From assembly GCA_945859605.1 (NCBI GenBank), contig OX243822.1, positions 1,974,497 to 2,038,496 on the forward strand: DNA of 64,000 nucleotides, read 5' to 3'. A model generated the notes under the pieces. It searched no databases. It was given only the letters and a program-made list of their open reading frames with translations, and had not been told where the DNA came from. Each line of letters begins with the position of its first letter. The first letter of the stretch is position 1. The stretch is from Lumbricus rubellus. Taxonomy: Eukaryota > Annelida > Clitellata > Crassiclitellata > Lumbricidae. Shown piece after piece: positions 35,867 through 46,300 of the stretch. A program made the position numbers and the translations under genes.

Positions 35867-36924
35867 CCCTCGAGTGCCCAAGGGGGGGGGGGTCCGACCG
35901 GACCCCAGGCCTGTTTTTCTCGGATAACTTTTTAAAGGCTATGGATCTGCATAAATGCTTTTAGGTATTCCTAGAGCAACCTTTTGTGCATCGAATGGTA
36001 TATTTTGCGTGAGTATTGTCTAACCCTGCACCCCACAACCACAGCATATACTAAGGGTACCCCATGATTTGCGGCTGATATTCATACAAGCGCATGGTTA
36101 CTGGTCAATAAATAAATGGTCAGTGCTCGTTATATGAAAGAAAGATTCATACAAATTGTTGAACTTAGTATTACTGACATTGTAGCACCATGTTTGCAGC
36201 ATATAATTTGAAAGTCTGCAAGTAGCCCTAGTCTATGAGTAGGCCTATCACAGCAATAATTGCATACAACAGGTTTGCGTCAAAACGGATGGCATAGGAC
36301 AGTTCATACAAACGGTGGCAACCATTCTGTCAAGGTTACGCGGATAAAATTTATACAAATTTACAATTGCGATTACGATTTAGTCTACCACAATGCTACT
36401 GGTCCTTCGATAGCTGGAAATGAGAGCAGCTGACTGGCATGCGGACTCGCCAGACGTATGCCGTATAGGCTTCCTTCGGTAAATAACGCAAGCAAGCATA
36501 AACAAGCACAGCATGTGTATCCCGAGATTTTTACACTATTAGTTTACACTAGGTGGTGTTATTGTGCTATAGGATACATCAATCGATTGAAAATTCTTTT
36601 GGGATTGCACGGAACTAAATTCTATAACGATATTCCAATCCCTTCTCAAGATATTAACATGAAAACGCTGGGCTTCCTTTGGTAAATAACGCAAGCAAAC
36701 ATAAAATCTGTATCACGAGATTTTACACTATAATTTAACACCAGGTGGTGTTATTGTGATATAAGATACATCAATCGATTGCAAATTCTTTTGGGATCAC
36801 ATATAACTAAATTATGTAACGATATTCCAACCCCTTCTCAAGATATTAACATAAAACGTTGGGGTCCGCGCGGACCCCCCCCTTGGGCCTTCGTGTACCA
36901 AAAAATACCTTGGGCACTCGAGTG
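35867..36924. mobile_element. piggyBac-like non-autonomous element, 1058 bp
   Basis: The ends CCCTCGAGTGCCCAAGG and CCTTGGGCACTCGAGTG are inverted repeats. TTTCTTAA flanks both sides (35859-35866 and 36925-36932). The left end directly abuts TTAA, and TTAA plus CCC start is the piggyBac signature; the 8-bp flank could alternatively mean a hAT-like duplication. Subterminal palindromes (GGTCCGACCGGACC left, GGTCCGCGCGGACC right) mirror each other. There is no transposase frame. Confidence 0.7.
36468..36862. repeat. Internal 203-bp tandem duplication within the piggyBac-like element
   Basis: Units start GGCTTCCTT(C/T)GGTAAATAACG at 36468 and 36671 and share GGTGGTGTTATTGTG, GATACATCAATCGATTG and CCTTCTCAAGATATTAACAT. 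The two short frames found here are the same sequence read from each unit. Confidence 0.85.
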
Positions 36925-38774
36925 TTTCTTAATGAGTCAATTAATGAATTTGCAAGTATTGACCTGCCTGATAATTTCATTTTGCGTACTCGACACCTTC
37001 AAACAGTTACTCCATAAACTATTTATTTAAATGAATCTGTATTGATATCTGAAAGGCCTTTGTTGTCACAGGATGACGTTAAACTTTGGAGTAATAATAA
37101 TGATCTGCCTGGTAATTTCATCATGCGTACTTATACACCATTAAAACGGTTACTTCAGACACCATATACTTGAATTTGTATACACGTGTACCTAGTAATG
37201 ATTTTGTCATGTATACCTAGACACCTTTAAGTCGGTTGCTTCAGAAACTATTTTATCTGCTAATTCACGGACAAGGTATTCAAAACATCCCTTTTTGACC
37301 GACGCTAATTACTGTCTCGGTTCGTTCATTATGAAAATATTAAATACACACGCGTCCAATTTCCTGCCACGCATTTCAAGCCATTGCTGAGAAATAAACC
37401 ACTGACCAGAGGCGTCTAATAACGATTAGCGATCATTGTGTTTTCCCCATCCGCAAAAATCTCCAAACGTCCATGATTATGAGCTAAGAAATACCATATG
37501 TACATGTAGGCCTAATCTATAATAACTACGGGTGAACATTGCGTTTTTTCATCCACGTTGTACGCATACAGTTTGACCCGAAATACACCGTTCGGCTATG
37601 TCGTGTAGGCCTCTCTCTCTCTCTCGCTCTCTCTCTCTACACACGGCAGCCTGTTGTTCCGTTGGCTCGAGAGCGTCTCTGTAGTCATTCATTCCTTGAA
37701 TTTAGTCACCCCGTCGAAACATCGCAGCCATTGTACTCCGCATTGAATACTCCGCAGGCCTACAGCAGGACAGTCAACAGCAGGCCTATCTCGTAAAAAG
37801 CAAGGCTTGTCAACACAGTAGGGCGACCACAAAAGCGGCACAATGGACCTCTTTATGCGAGCTCGGCCAACGGCGTAAGGCCAATAAACTTGCGAGATAT
37901 ATCTGCCCCCGTATACCCTACCCTCCCTCACTCCCCTACCCTCCAATGTGGTGGTGGAGGCTAAACGTTCGTCGATTCGCTGAACAGTTCGACTTTTGCG
38001 ACGGCGACGATTATACTGACGATAATAATAATTGTCGTTATTTAGACCGTGTGAGATTTATTTATCGGGACGGTAATTACCGCTGTGGCGTTTGGATGCT
38101 ATAATGACTTGCCCGTAATAATTTGACTCGACAATGGATCATGTATCGTGATGTAAAACTCAGCATCATCGTCCGCGAAAGACCCGTTAAAGTTCACAGG
38201 TAAGGGGGCTCTTGATGTGAGGGAGGGGCAGGGAATGAGTGAGGGATAGACGGAGTGAGGGAAAACTGAGTGGACGGGTGGAGGAAGACTGAGACGTACA
38301 TAGACATACTGGGAGACATACGGATGCGTGCTGGAGGAGAGACTTACAGAAAGATCCATGCTGAGCTGGAGTCACTGTGGGTCTTGATAAAGGTATAGAC
38401 ACGTGTTATGCCTACCTCCTACTGTATTGTATTGTATTGTAATGTGCTTCCTCCTACGTCTTGGTACTGTTGTGTCTTGCTGTATAAGTGTATATGTATG
38501 TATGTATGCGTGTTTTCTTGGGTGTGTGGGCCAGTCTGTGTGTCTGTCTGTCTGCCTGCCTGTCTGTTTGTCTGTCTGCCTGAAAGAGTAAGAATAAAAC
38601 TGGAGGGAGGATTTAGAACCCTGTCAGTGTATGTTATTGTCCCTGCATGACTTGTACTACAACCTTCCTTGTCCCTTTTTGGCTTTCTTCCTACGGTACT
38701 CTTAATTCCTACTCCTCGCTATCCTCCTGTTTGCCTTCTGTTCATCCACCAGCATTCCTTGTCTGCTATCTCCG

Positions 38775-39610
38775 CTCTTCCTCCCCTTCTCCTCCTTCTC
38801 CTCTTCCTCCTTCTTCTTCTCCTCCTCCTTCTCCTTCTCCTTCTCCTCCTCATTCTTCTCCTCCTCCTCCTTCTTCTCATCACTCTTCTCCTCCTTCTCC
38901 TTCTCCTCCTCCTCCTCCTTCTCCTCCTCCTCCTTCTCCTTCTGTTATCCACCTCCTCTCCACCTCACCTTCTTATATTTTCACCCTTTCTCTCCTTTTC
39001 CTCTTCCTCCTCCAGAGTCCTCTTCCTTTTTCGCCTTATTCCTTTTTCTTCTCCTCCTCATCATCGCCTTCGCCTTTCTTTCGCCCTCTCCTCTTCCTAT
39101 TCTTTTTCGTCATTTTCTCTTCCTTATCAATCCTTCCTCCCCTCTCCCTCCTCCTCCTCATTAAGGGTTCTAAATCCTCCCTCCAGTATTATTCTTACTA
39201 TTTCACTCCTCTCTCCTCTTTCTTCTCTTCCTCTTCATTGCCTCTTCCTCCTCCTCCTCCTCCTCCTCCTCCTCCTCCTCCTCCTCCTCCTCCTCCTCCT
39301 CCTCCTTCTCACCTCCTTGTCTCTTTCATTCTTCTGCTGATCCTCACTTCCACTTCTTCCTTCTCCTTCTCTTTCCTTTTTCGATTTTATCATCGTCGCC
39401 CGCTTTTATTTTTCACCCTTCTCCGCTTCCCCTTTTTACCCTCTATATCTTCTGTTTATCTTCTTCCTCATACTCCTCTTCCTGTTCCTCCTCCTCCTCC
39501 TTCTCCTCCTCCTCCTTCTCCTCCTCTCCGTCCTCATTCTCTCTTCTTTTTCCTCCTCCTAGCATTGTCCTCTCTTTACCCGTCCTCTTCGCTTCCTCTT
39601 TTCTTCTTCC

Positions 39611-39643
<33 letters not shown>

Positions 39644-39660
39644 TTTTCATTCCATTCTTC
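38775..39660. repeat. (CTC/CTT)n polypyrimidine tract, about 890 bp
   Basis: The plus strand is almost all C and T, with a pure (TCC)n core at 39246-39307. Any frame is open, which gives a spurious 374-codon Pro/Ser/Leu ORF. No protein gene is supported. Confidence 0.93.
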
Positions 39661-39784
39661 ATTCTCCCCCCATATCCCGTCCGTTCCTCGCGCTGCCAAT
39701 TCGTGTTCTCCATAATTGGACCGATCATTATTTTCAAAATCAACATAATCATGTTCAGCCAATCGCTCTAAATCGCTTTCCTCT

Positions 39785-40375
39785 CGCACAGAGAGAGGGG
39801 GAGAGACAGAGACAGACAGAGACAGACACACAGACAGACAGACAGATAGACAGACAGACACACGCAGAAACAGACAGATAGACATACAGACACACACATA
39901 CATGTAGACAGACAGAGAGGCAGATAGATAGATAGGGCAGACAAACAGATAAACAGGCAGACAGACAGACAAGTAGACAGACAGAATGACAGGCAGGCAG
40001 ACAGAGTGACAGGCAGGTAGACAGACATACAAGCAGGCAGGTAGGCAGGCAGGCAGACAGCAACTCGCACAGACAGACAGACAGATAGACTTGCAGGGCA
40101 GACGGGCAGGCAGACAAGCAGGCAGAAAGGCTGGCAGGCAGAAAGACAGGCAGACAGACAAACAAACAGACAAACGGACGGGCAGGCAGGAAGGCACGCA
40201 GGCAGGTAGACAGACAGAATGACAGGCAGACAGACAGCCATACAGGCAGACAGATAGCAACTCGCACAGACAGATAGACACACGCACAGACAGGCAGGAA
40301 GTGAGACAAACAGACAGATAGACAGACGGCCAGGCAAGCAGGAAGTCAGGCAGACATACAGACATACAAACAAAA
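39785..40375. repeat. (GACA/GGCA)n purine-rich tetranucleotide array, about 590 bp
   Basis: CAGACAGACAGGCAGG-type units, strongly A/G/C with few T. Minus-strand Cys/Leu/Ser frames of up to 268 codons are artefacts. Confidence 0.93.
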
Positions 40376-41199
40376 ATACCGAGGAAAACAATGAAACAAA
40401 AGATGCAACAGATGTTCTGCTGGAGCGGATCCGAGAGGGTGTGGAAATAACATTATTCTATAATCTGTAGCCGACCATAACACGTTCTGGTAATTGCTGA
40501 AGGATGTTTATGTCGATAATAACAGCCCCAAAACGTGACTGCATTTCACAGATAACGACAACGCTAAATGTTAATGGTATTTTTTTGACTGTGCTTTTTG
40601 AACTAATTTTTGGCTGAGCAATATGCCTTAGGCCGTACTGTCTGTGGTTAGCCCAATGATTTTTAGGAATTGTTTTAACTTGCTGTATGCCTAAGTCTGT
40701 TAAACTGCCAACAAAGTTTGTAGGCCTACCTGAGACTACAAGATAAAAAATGCATTTTTTAGCAACAGAACATAGGCATTTGGGGGGGGGGTGGAATGGT
40801 GTAAATTATCGCCTTCGAGTGGCCATAAAATGTCTCCGCCCTTCCGTGACCATTAATATGATCTTATCGCAAAAAATTTACGAAAATTACAAAAATCTAC
40901 ACAGCCTAACTAAGATCTGACCTAACCAAGATCTGGCCTCTTTGGGCCTATTATACCTCTCCACAGGTCTTAAATTTACTTAGGTATAAAGCTGAAAACG
41001 CTCCTTTCAGTCTCTCAGAAAATTCTATTCACCTCTCTCATCTAACCAAAATGTCTAACCCACGTAGGCCTACATGTCTAGCCCACATATCTGTCAATTT
41101 TGCATTGACTAAGCAAATGGGAACACTTAAGCTTATTGTCTGGCACCCGTGACTTCGCTTCTCTAGGATTTTGGAACAACTCGATTACGTTTGGACTTT

Positions 41200-41340
41200 G
41201 GTGCATTGGATATGACACTGGCACGGAGCTCGGCGGACTCGAGTTCGATTCCCGAGGCCCCATACGATGGGCGCGCTTTGTAGCCTGCTATTAGTGCCGT
41301 TGTATTACAAGCTGTCTGTTCTGTTAGTAGTTAAGATTGA
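41200..41340 (+). repeat. Possible tRNA-derived SINE fragment
   Basis: GAGTTCGATTCCCGAGGCCCC resembles a pol III B box with tRNA T-arm, preceded by an A-box-like TTGGATATGACACTGG. No tail or second copy was identified here. Confidence 0.3.
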
Positions 41341-41520
41341 TGTTAAGCAGGGTAACTGACTAACTGCACTCTGGAATTGGTTGCGGGCTGTCAACTGAAT
41401 TGTTCAAAAACGAAAATTTATTTTGTGACAGCAAGCGCAAGATGACGCTAGGCAAATTTGCATCATTGCAGGTTTGAGGTATCATTTTGCGATATATTGT
41501 CTGTGGTTTGCATCTGCCAT

Positions 41521-41952
41521 CAGTGTTGCCACTCCTAGGTTTTTCCACCTAGATCTAGGTTTTTTCAGTGTAATCTAGGTTTCTAGGTTTTTTTGGTCAG
41601 GATCTAGCCTTTTTTTCTCACGGCGGTTTTCGGATTTTTTACACATAAAAATAGACTTTTTAAGGTCAAAATGCACAAAAGACATGAAAAAAGTCGAAAA
41701 TTTTGTGAATATGGACCAAAAATTGTGAATTTTGGAGCGAAAAACTTTTTAAAAGATCATCAGAAATTTAATCGGGAAGAAAAAAGAGATCAAATTTCAA
41801 GCGTCGGATGACTGAAAAAAGGTCGTCAGAAATTTTAAGCCGGAAAAATGGAAAAATTCATGCATTTTCCAGAGAAAATGTCAATCTAGCCTTTTCTAGC
41901 CTTTTTTTCGACTAGATCTGACCTTTTTTCAAAATTTAGAGTGGCATCCCTG
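41521..41952. mobile_element. hAT MITE, 432 bp, with perfect 8-bp duplication
   Basis: The ends CAGTGTTGCCACTC and (G)AGTGGCATCCCTG are inverted repeats, flanked by TCTGCCAT on both sides (41513-41520 and 41953-41960). The body repeats (T)CTAGGTTTTT and CTAGCCTTTTTTTCT and includes GACTGAAAAAAGGTCGTC, a copy of the dispersed hairpin module. A second family member starts at 60752. Confidence 0.88.
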
Positions 41953-43011
41953 TCTGCCATTGAACGTGTGTTTGCCGTGTACATGGATACGCAAGAATTT
42001 TTCAATTTTTTATTCACAATATGTCGATAAAAATCCCAAGTGCAATGACAGGCGAGGCAGTTTTATATCAGTTATAAAAATGCGAATTTTATGGATAATT
42101 TACAATAAAAAATGTTTAGGGACAATATGTTTCCGAGGGGCCGAGAAACTAAAACGATACGTGTCGGAAAATGGGGAATGAAAATACTTGGGATCTAATC
42201 TGAATTTATTTTCCTACAGGATTTCTGTAAATATTAATTTTGTTGATTAGGGTTTACGTCAAATGTTAGGCTTTTTCGATGCTCATGCACTTGCGCTTAG
42301 CTTTAAAGTTGCGATTTAGAAAGGTTTCAGCCTTTCAGGTCTTCGATGTTCACGTTACTATAATTACTCTGAAAACTGCTTCTAATTTCTTTACTTCTGG
42401 CTTTTCAAGTTTAATGTTTGCACTTTGTAAACTGCATTTTTGTAATTTCTAATTAAAAAGTTTGCAGTGTCATTCTCCGTCTTCCAAATTGTGACACTTT
42501 GAAGGACGAGTGTAACACAAAAATATGCTGTAGCCGAGTTGCATAGCTATGTAAGCAGATCTCGGTAATATTTTATAATATTTTATAAAGCGTATTTTTT
42601 GTTTTAGGATTATCATTTAATTATGCAAGTATTTTAAATCTTTGAATGTGTTATATAAATGATTTGCCAGGTGGAATCAATTGTGATATTTTACAATCAG
42701 GGTTGTACTTAATGAGTATAATGATTATTATTGGTGTACAAGACTGTACTGCTATTTTAGGGGCCCCACGTAGGGGTTTACGACCCCCTTCAGGGTCTCC
42801 CGTGAGACTGTACTTTTAACCTCTTTGTAGTGCTGCTAAAATTAATATTGTTGATTTGTCACCAAATAAAGTATTTAATTTAGATTTTGAATAAAGCCGT
42901 CTATCTTAATCATGACTTTAATCATTCAATTCGCCAATTGTGTACATCCCACAAAAAGGATGAAATGCTCCATAAAAATAATGATAAGTAGTCCTGCAAA
43001 TTTGTGCAACA

Positions 43012-43090
43012 CTGTGGCCGATTGGTTAAAGAGTTTGCCTTGTTACTTGGAGAGTACGGGTTCGATTACAGCTAATTCTCGGTTAAATTT
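43012..43090 (+). repeat. tRNA-like (Ser/Leu-type) SINE head just upstream of the SAM exon
   Basis: GTGGCCGATTGGTTAAAGAG is A-box-like and GGGTTCGATTAC is B-box-like, with tRNA-like spacing. It ends within about 20 bp of the acceptor at 43106. A truncated relative (GTGGCCGGTTGGTTAGACAT) lies at 53255. Confidence 0.45.
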
Positions 43091-43121
43091 TGCATCCTTG
43101 CTGCAGGTTTTTCCCCTCGAA

Positions 43122-43352
43122 ATGATGTCGCAGTCGACTGAATTCGGTCGCCTGCTCAGTGAAGCGCGACTCGAGGGATATCGCGAGAACCTGGAGAACG
43201 ATCTGAAGGTGAGCTCCGTCGCTCAGCTGCGACAGCTCAGGAATTACTCGGAGCTCGCTCAGATCGGAATGAAGAAGGAAGAGATCGAGAGATTACGGAG
43301 GTTGCTCAAAGGAAACACGATGAGCAAACTGAGAAAAGTAATTGATGCAATT

Positions 43353-43385
<33 letters not shown>

Positions 43386-46300
43386 AGTAATAGTTCTATT
43401 ATTATTATTATTATTATTATTGTTATTATCATTATTATCATTGTTATTTTTATTATTATTATTACTATTATTTTTATCCAATATTATTATTTTAATATCT
43501 TCAAGAAAACACATCAACATTTTTATTTTTATTATAACACACATTTATTTTTTCAAAAGAAACTGAAAAGTCATACAGGCTAATGGAAATGCTCTATTGT
43601 TCAACATTCATAGTCATAGTCATTCAGTCCAAGACCTCCAGGTGTCTTGACTGATCGAGTCTATTGTACCCAAAACGGACAACGAGTTCCCTATTTGTAG
43701 GGCGACTGAAAGGCGCTGAAACAGATGGCTCGTCTCACGCTGGTCACTTTTGGCTGCTGATATCTTTCTTCCTAGTTCTTGAACAAACTCAAAACTTTTT
43801 TTTATTATTATTATTATCATTGTTATTTTTATTATTATTATTACTATTATTTTTATTATTTTTATTCATTATTGTGATGATAATTAGTAATAGTAAGGGT
43901 GCTATATAAATTCTGATTAATAGATTAATTGGATAGTAATAGTTCTATTTAGTGATAATAATCATAATCTGAAGCTAGATGATTATTTTGTCCCGAGTGC
44001 TGCTGCGCTAGCTGTACTGATATAATTTGATGTGGGTACATGCTGCGGCGAAAAGGCTTGACGTTTTCTGATTACATTTTTTACGACATTTTTATATTAG
44101 TCATTGAATTTTCTGATGATTTTTTTAGTCATCAGATGAAATTTTTCTTGTATTTTTATTAAGTACTATTATTTCTTTTGTGATGCGATATCCTGTTTTC
44201 CTGCTGTTTTTGGAACGATTTTTATTTGTGACTTTTTCTAAAACTCTGCGAGGTGAGTATACGCTGTATGTCTGCGTATGCTCTTATTTGCGATTTTAGA
44301 TTTCGTAAACACTGTGCTCATATTGTGAAGTAAAAATTAATAATAATAATAACGATGATGATAATAGCAACAATTGCTGTAATGATAGTAGTTAATTAAG
44401 ATATCATATATATTATTAATGATAATTCTTATTTTACTAAGATGAACTGTAATATTTCAGATGATTTTATTAATATAGATATCTATTATTAAGGATGAAT
44501 AATAGTGGTAATTATATCCAATTATCCATGATTATAAATTCAATTAATGATGTGGCGTACGTGTGTGCATGCATGTGTGTCATAGAACAATGCCTTCAGT
44601 GACTAAAAAATACTTTTAAAAACTACAGATGAAAGGCACCCCTACCCCTATCTATCTAGGTACTCTGGCTTTACGTTAAAATGTCTAGTTACAGTACATA
44701 CTATGGTTTTGTTGTTGTCTAGTTGAAGGCTCTGCATGGTCGGTCGTTGGATTCGGACGTTCCACCAGGTTCCAGCAAGGAACCGAGGTTCCAGTTGGAT
44801 GCTGGAACAGTCAGGTGACTTGATCCAGATGATTATTGTGATCTAATCATATCACGATGATTATTATGATCTAATCTGATCTTGTGATTTATTTAGCACC
44901 AGCACGAAACGCAAAAAATCTGCATGTGGTGCTATATAAATTTCTATGTGGTTTGGTAAGCGCTTGCTGCGTTGTACTATAGTACTTTGCTTGATACTGT
45001 TGGGTACGATACTTTGTGCAAAGTGGTACGCTTTTGTTACTGCTCTTTTAGGTACTGTGTCCAATTGCATTGTATTTGGTACTTGTTCAATGCAGTACGC
45101 TGGTGAAGTATTTAGATGCAATGCATGCAGTACAATAAAATGCATGCCATGTAGTACTTTATTTTAAACATTGTAATGTAGTATTTTATTTTATGGAAGA
45201 TGGAAATCTGAAATACGATGCTATACAATACCATCTGAAGTCTAATGTGGTACATGGTGTAATATTTCAGTTCTCTGACTTCATTATGGTTTTTTTTAAA
45301 TGATTTTGACTCCTCCAAGAAAAGGGAATGAACTTATGAACAGTTTCCATACACAGATAATTATCATGAGAGAGTTATGTAAAAAATTATTTCAGAATGT
45401 TTGATCCAAAGTTTCTGCTTGTTGTACATGAAAATTTTTAAAGGAATCATTTGGCAAGAGATTGCAACTAAAAATTCAACCTATCTCTACCAGATGCATT
45501 AATCACAAATTTCGGTCTTAATACACCATGTCACATGATATTGTTTGTAATTAACACAAGTGAGTGAAAGACGCAGTTGCATTAATTAAATGCAAAAATC
45601 AATAATCGTGACTTGAAGTGAACTTCCATTGTCTGACTGATAAATAATAAATGACAAGTGGTCCATTTTCTCCGCAGTTGTCACATAATTATGCGTAGTA
45701 ATTTTTGATTCTTGTTGCAAATCATCAATCTTGCAGGGATTACTTGGGTCCTGCCCAGTAGGATTTTCTTTCGTGCAATGGTTCTCATATTTGTCTCTAT
45801 GCACTGCCTTTGTAAATGTTCAGTTTCTCTCATCACATTTGTTGTTTTCACTTGTTCAGATATTATCATGTACATTACTATTTTGGAGCAATCAATGAAA
45901 TGAAATGCAAAAATGTTGTTTCAATAGTTTTTAAAATTTTTATTGACGGCTTAATTTCTGTTGAAGTAGGGAGAACGGTTGGTCGTGTGACACACACCAG
46001 GCGGTCAAACCGGAGACGGGAGGAAGCGTTTCTAAGTCATCGAGGTCGGAGTTCAACCCACATGCGGTCAAAGATTTGCGGCCCAAAGTTACGGGTAGCC
46101 GACGTAAGTCTGATGTAATTTTATTTAACTTACGGCAAAGTTACACAGGAAGTTTACTTAAGAGTGAAACGTAATTAATAGTAAGATGTATGTGATGATC
46201 TTAGATTACGACAGTGTATCTGTAAGTTGATGTAATATCTTGTGTAATTCTGTCATCTAACAAATTAGTTGCTGCTAGTTTTTGCATAATATGGTCGGAT

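Larger units (their letters stand above)
32244..43106. other. Gene-poor interval between the ILEI array and the ACK-like gene
   Basis: No exon set could be built. The interval contains simple repeats, a MITE copy at 33796, a piggyBac-like element at 35867-36924, pyrimidine/purine tracts at 38.8-40.4 kb, a tRNA-like segment near 41240 and a hAT MITE at 41521. A further hairpin module copy lies at 35253-35270. 33960-34260, 34300-35030 and 37020-37610 show nothing I can assign. Confidence 0.5.

Noticed and set aside
38647..39771. 374-codon Pro/Ser/Leu-rich open frame
   Set aside because: It is a polypyrimidine simple repeat that lacks stops by composition; all three frames are open and there is no splice or domain evidence.
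39559..40391. Cys/Leu/Ser-rich minus-strand frames of 184-268 codons
   Set aside because: Translation of a GACA/GGCA tetranucleotide array. The cysteine pattern is a repeat artefact, not a cysteine-rich peptide.
44723..44814. SH3 domain in ACK-like exon 2 (a +2 frame reads EGSAWSVVGFGRSTRF)
   Set aside because: That frame does not fit the phases of neighbouring exons and lacks the SH3 ALYDY and WW signatures; the phase-compatible frame reads LKALHGRSLDSDVPPGSSKE.
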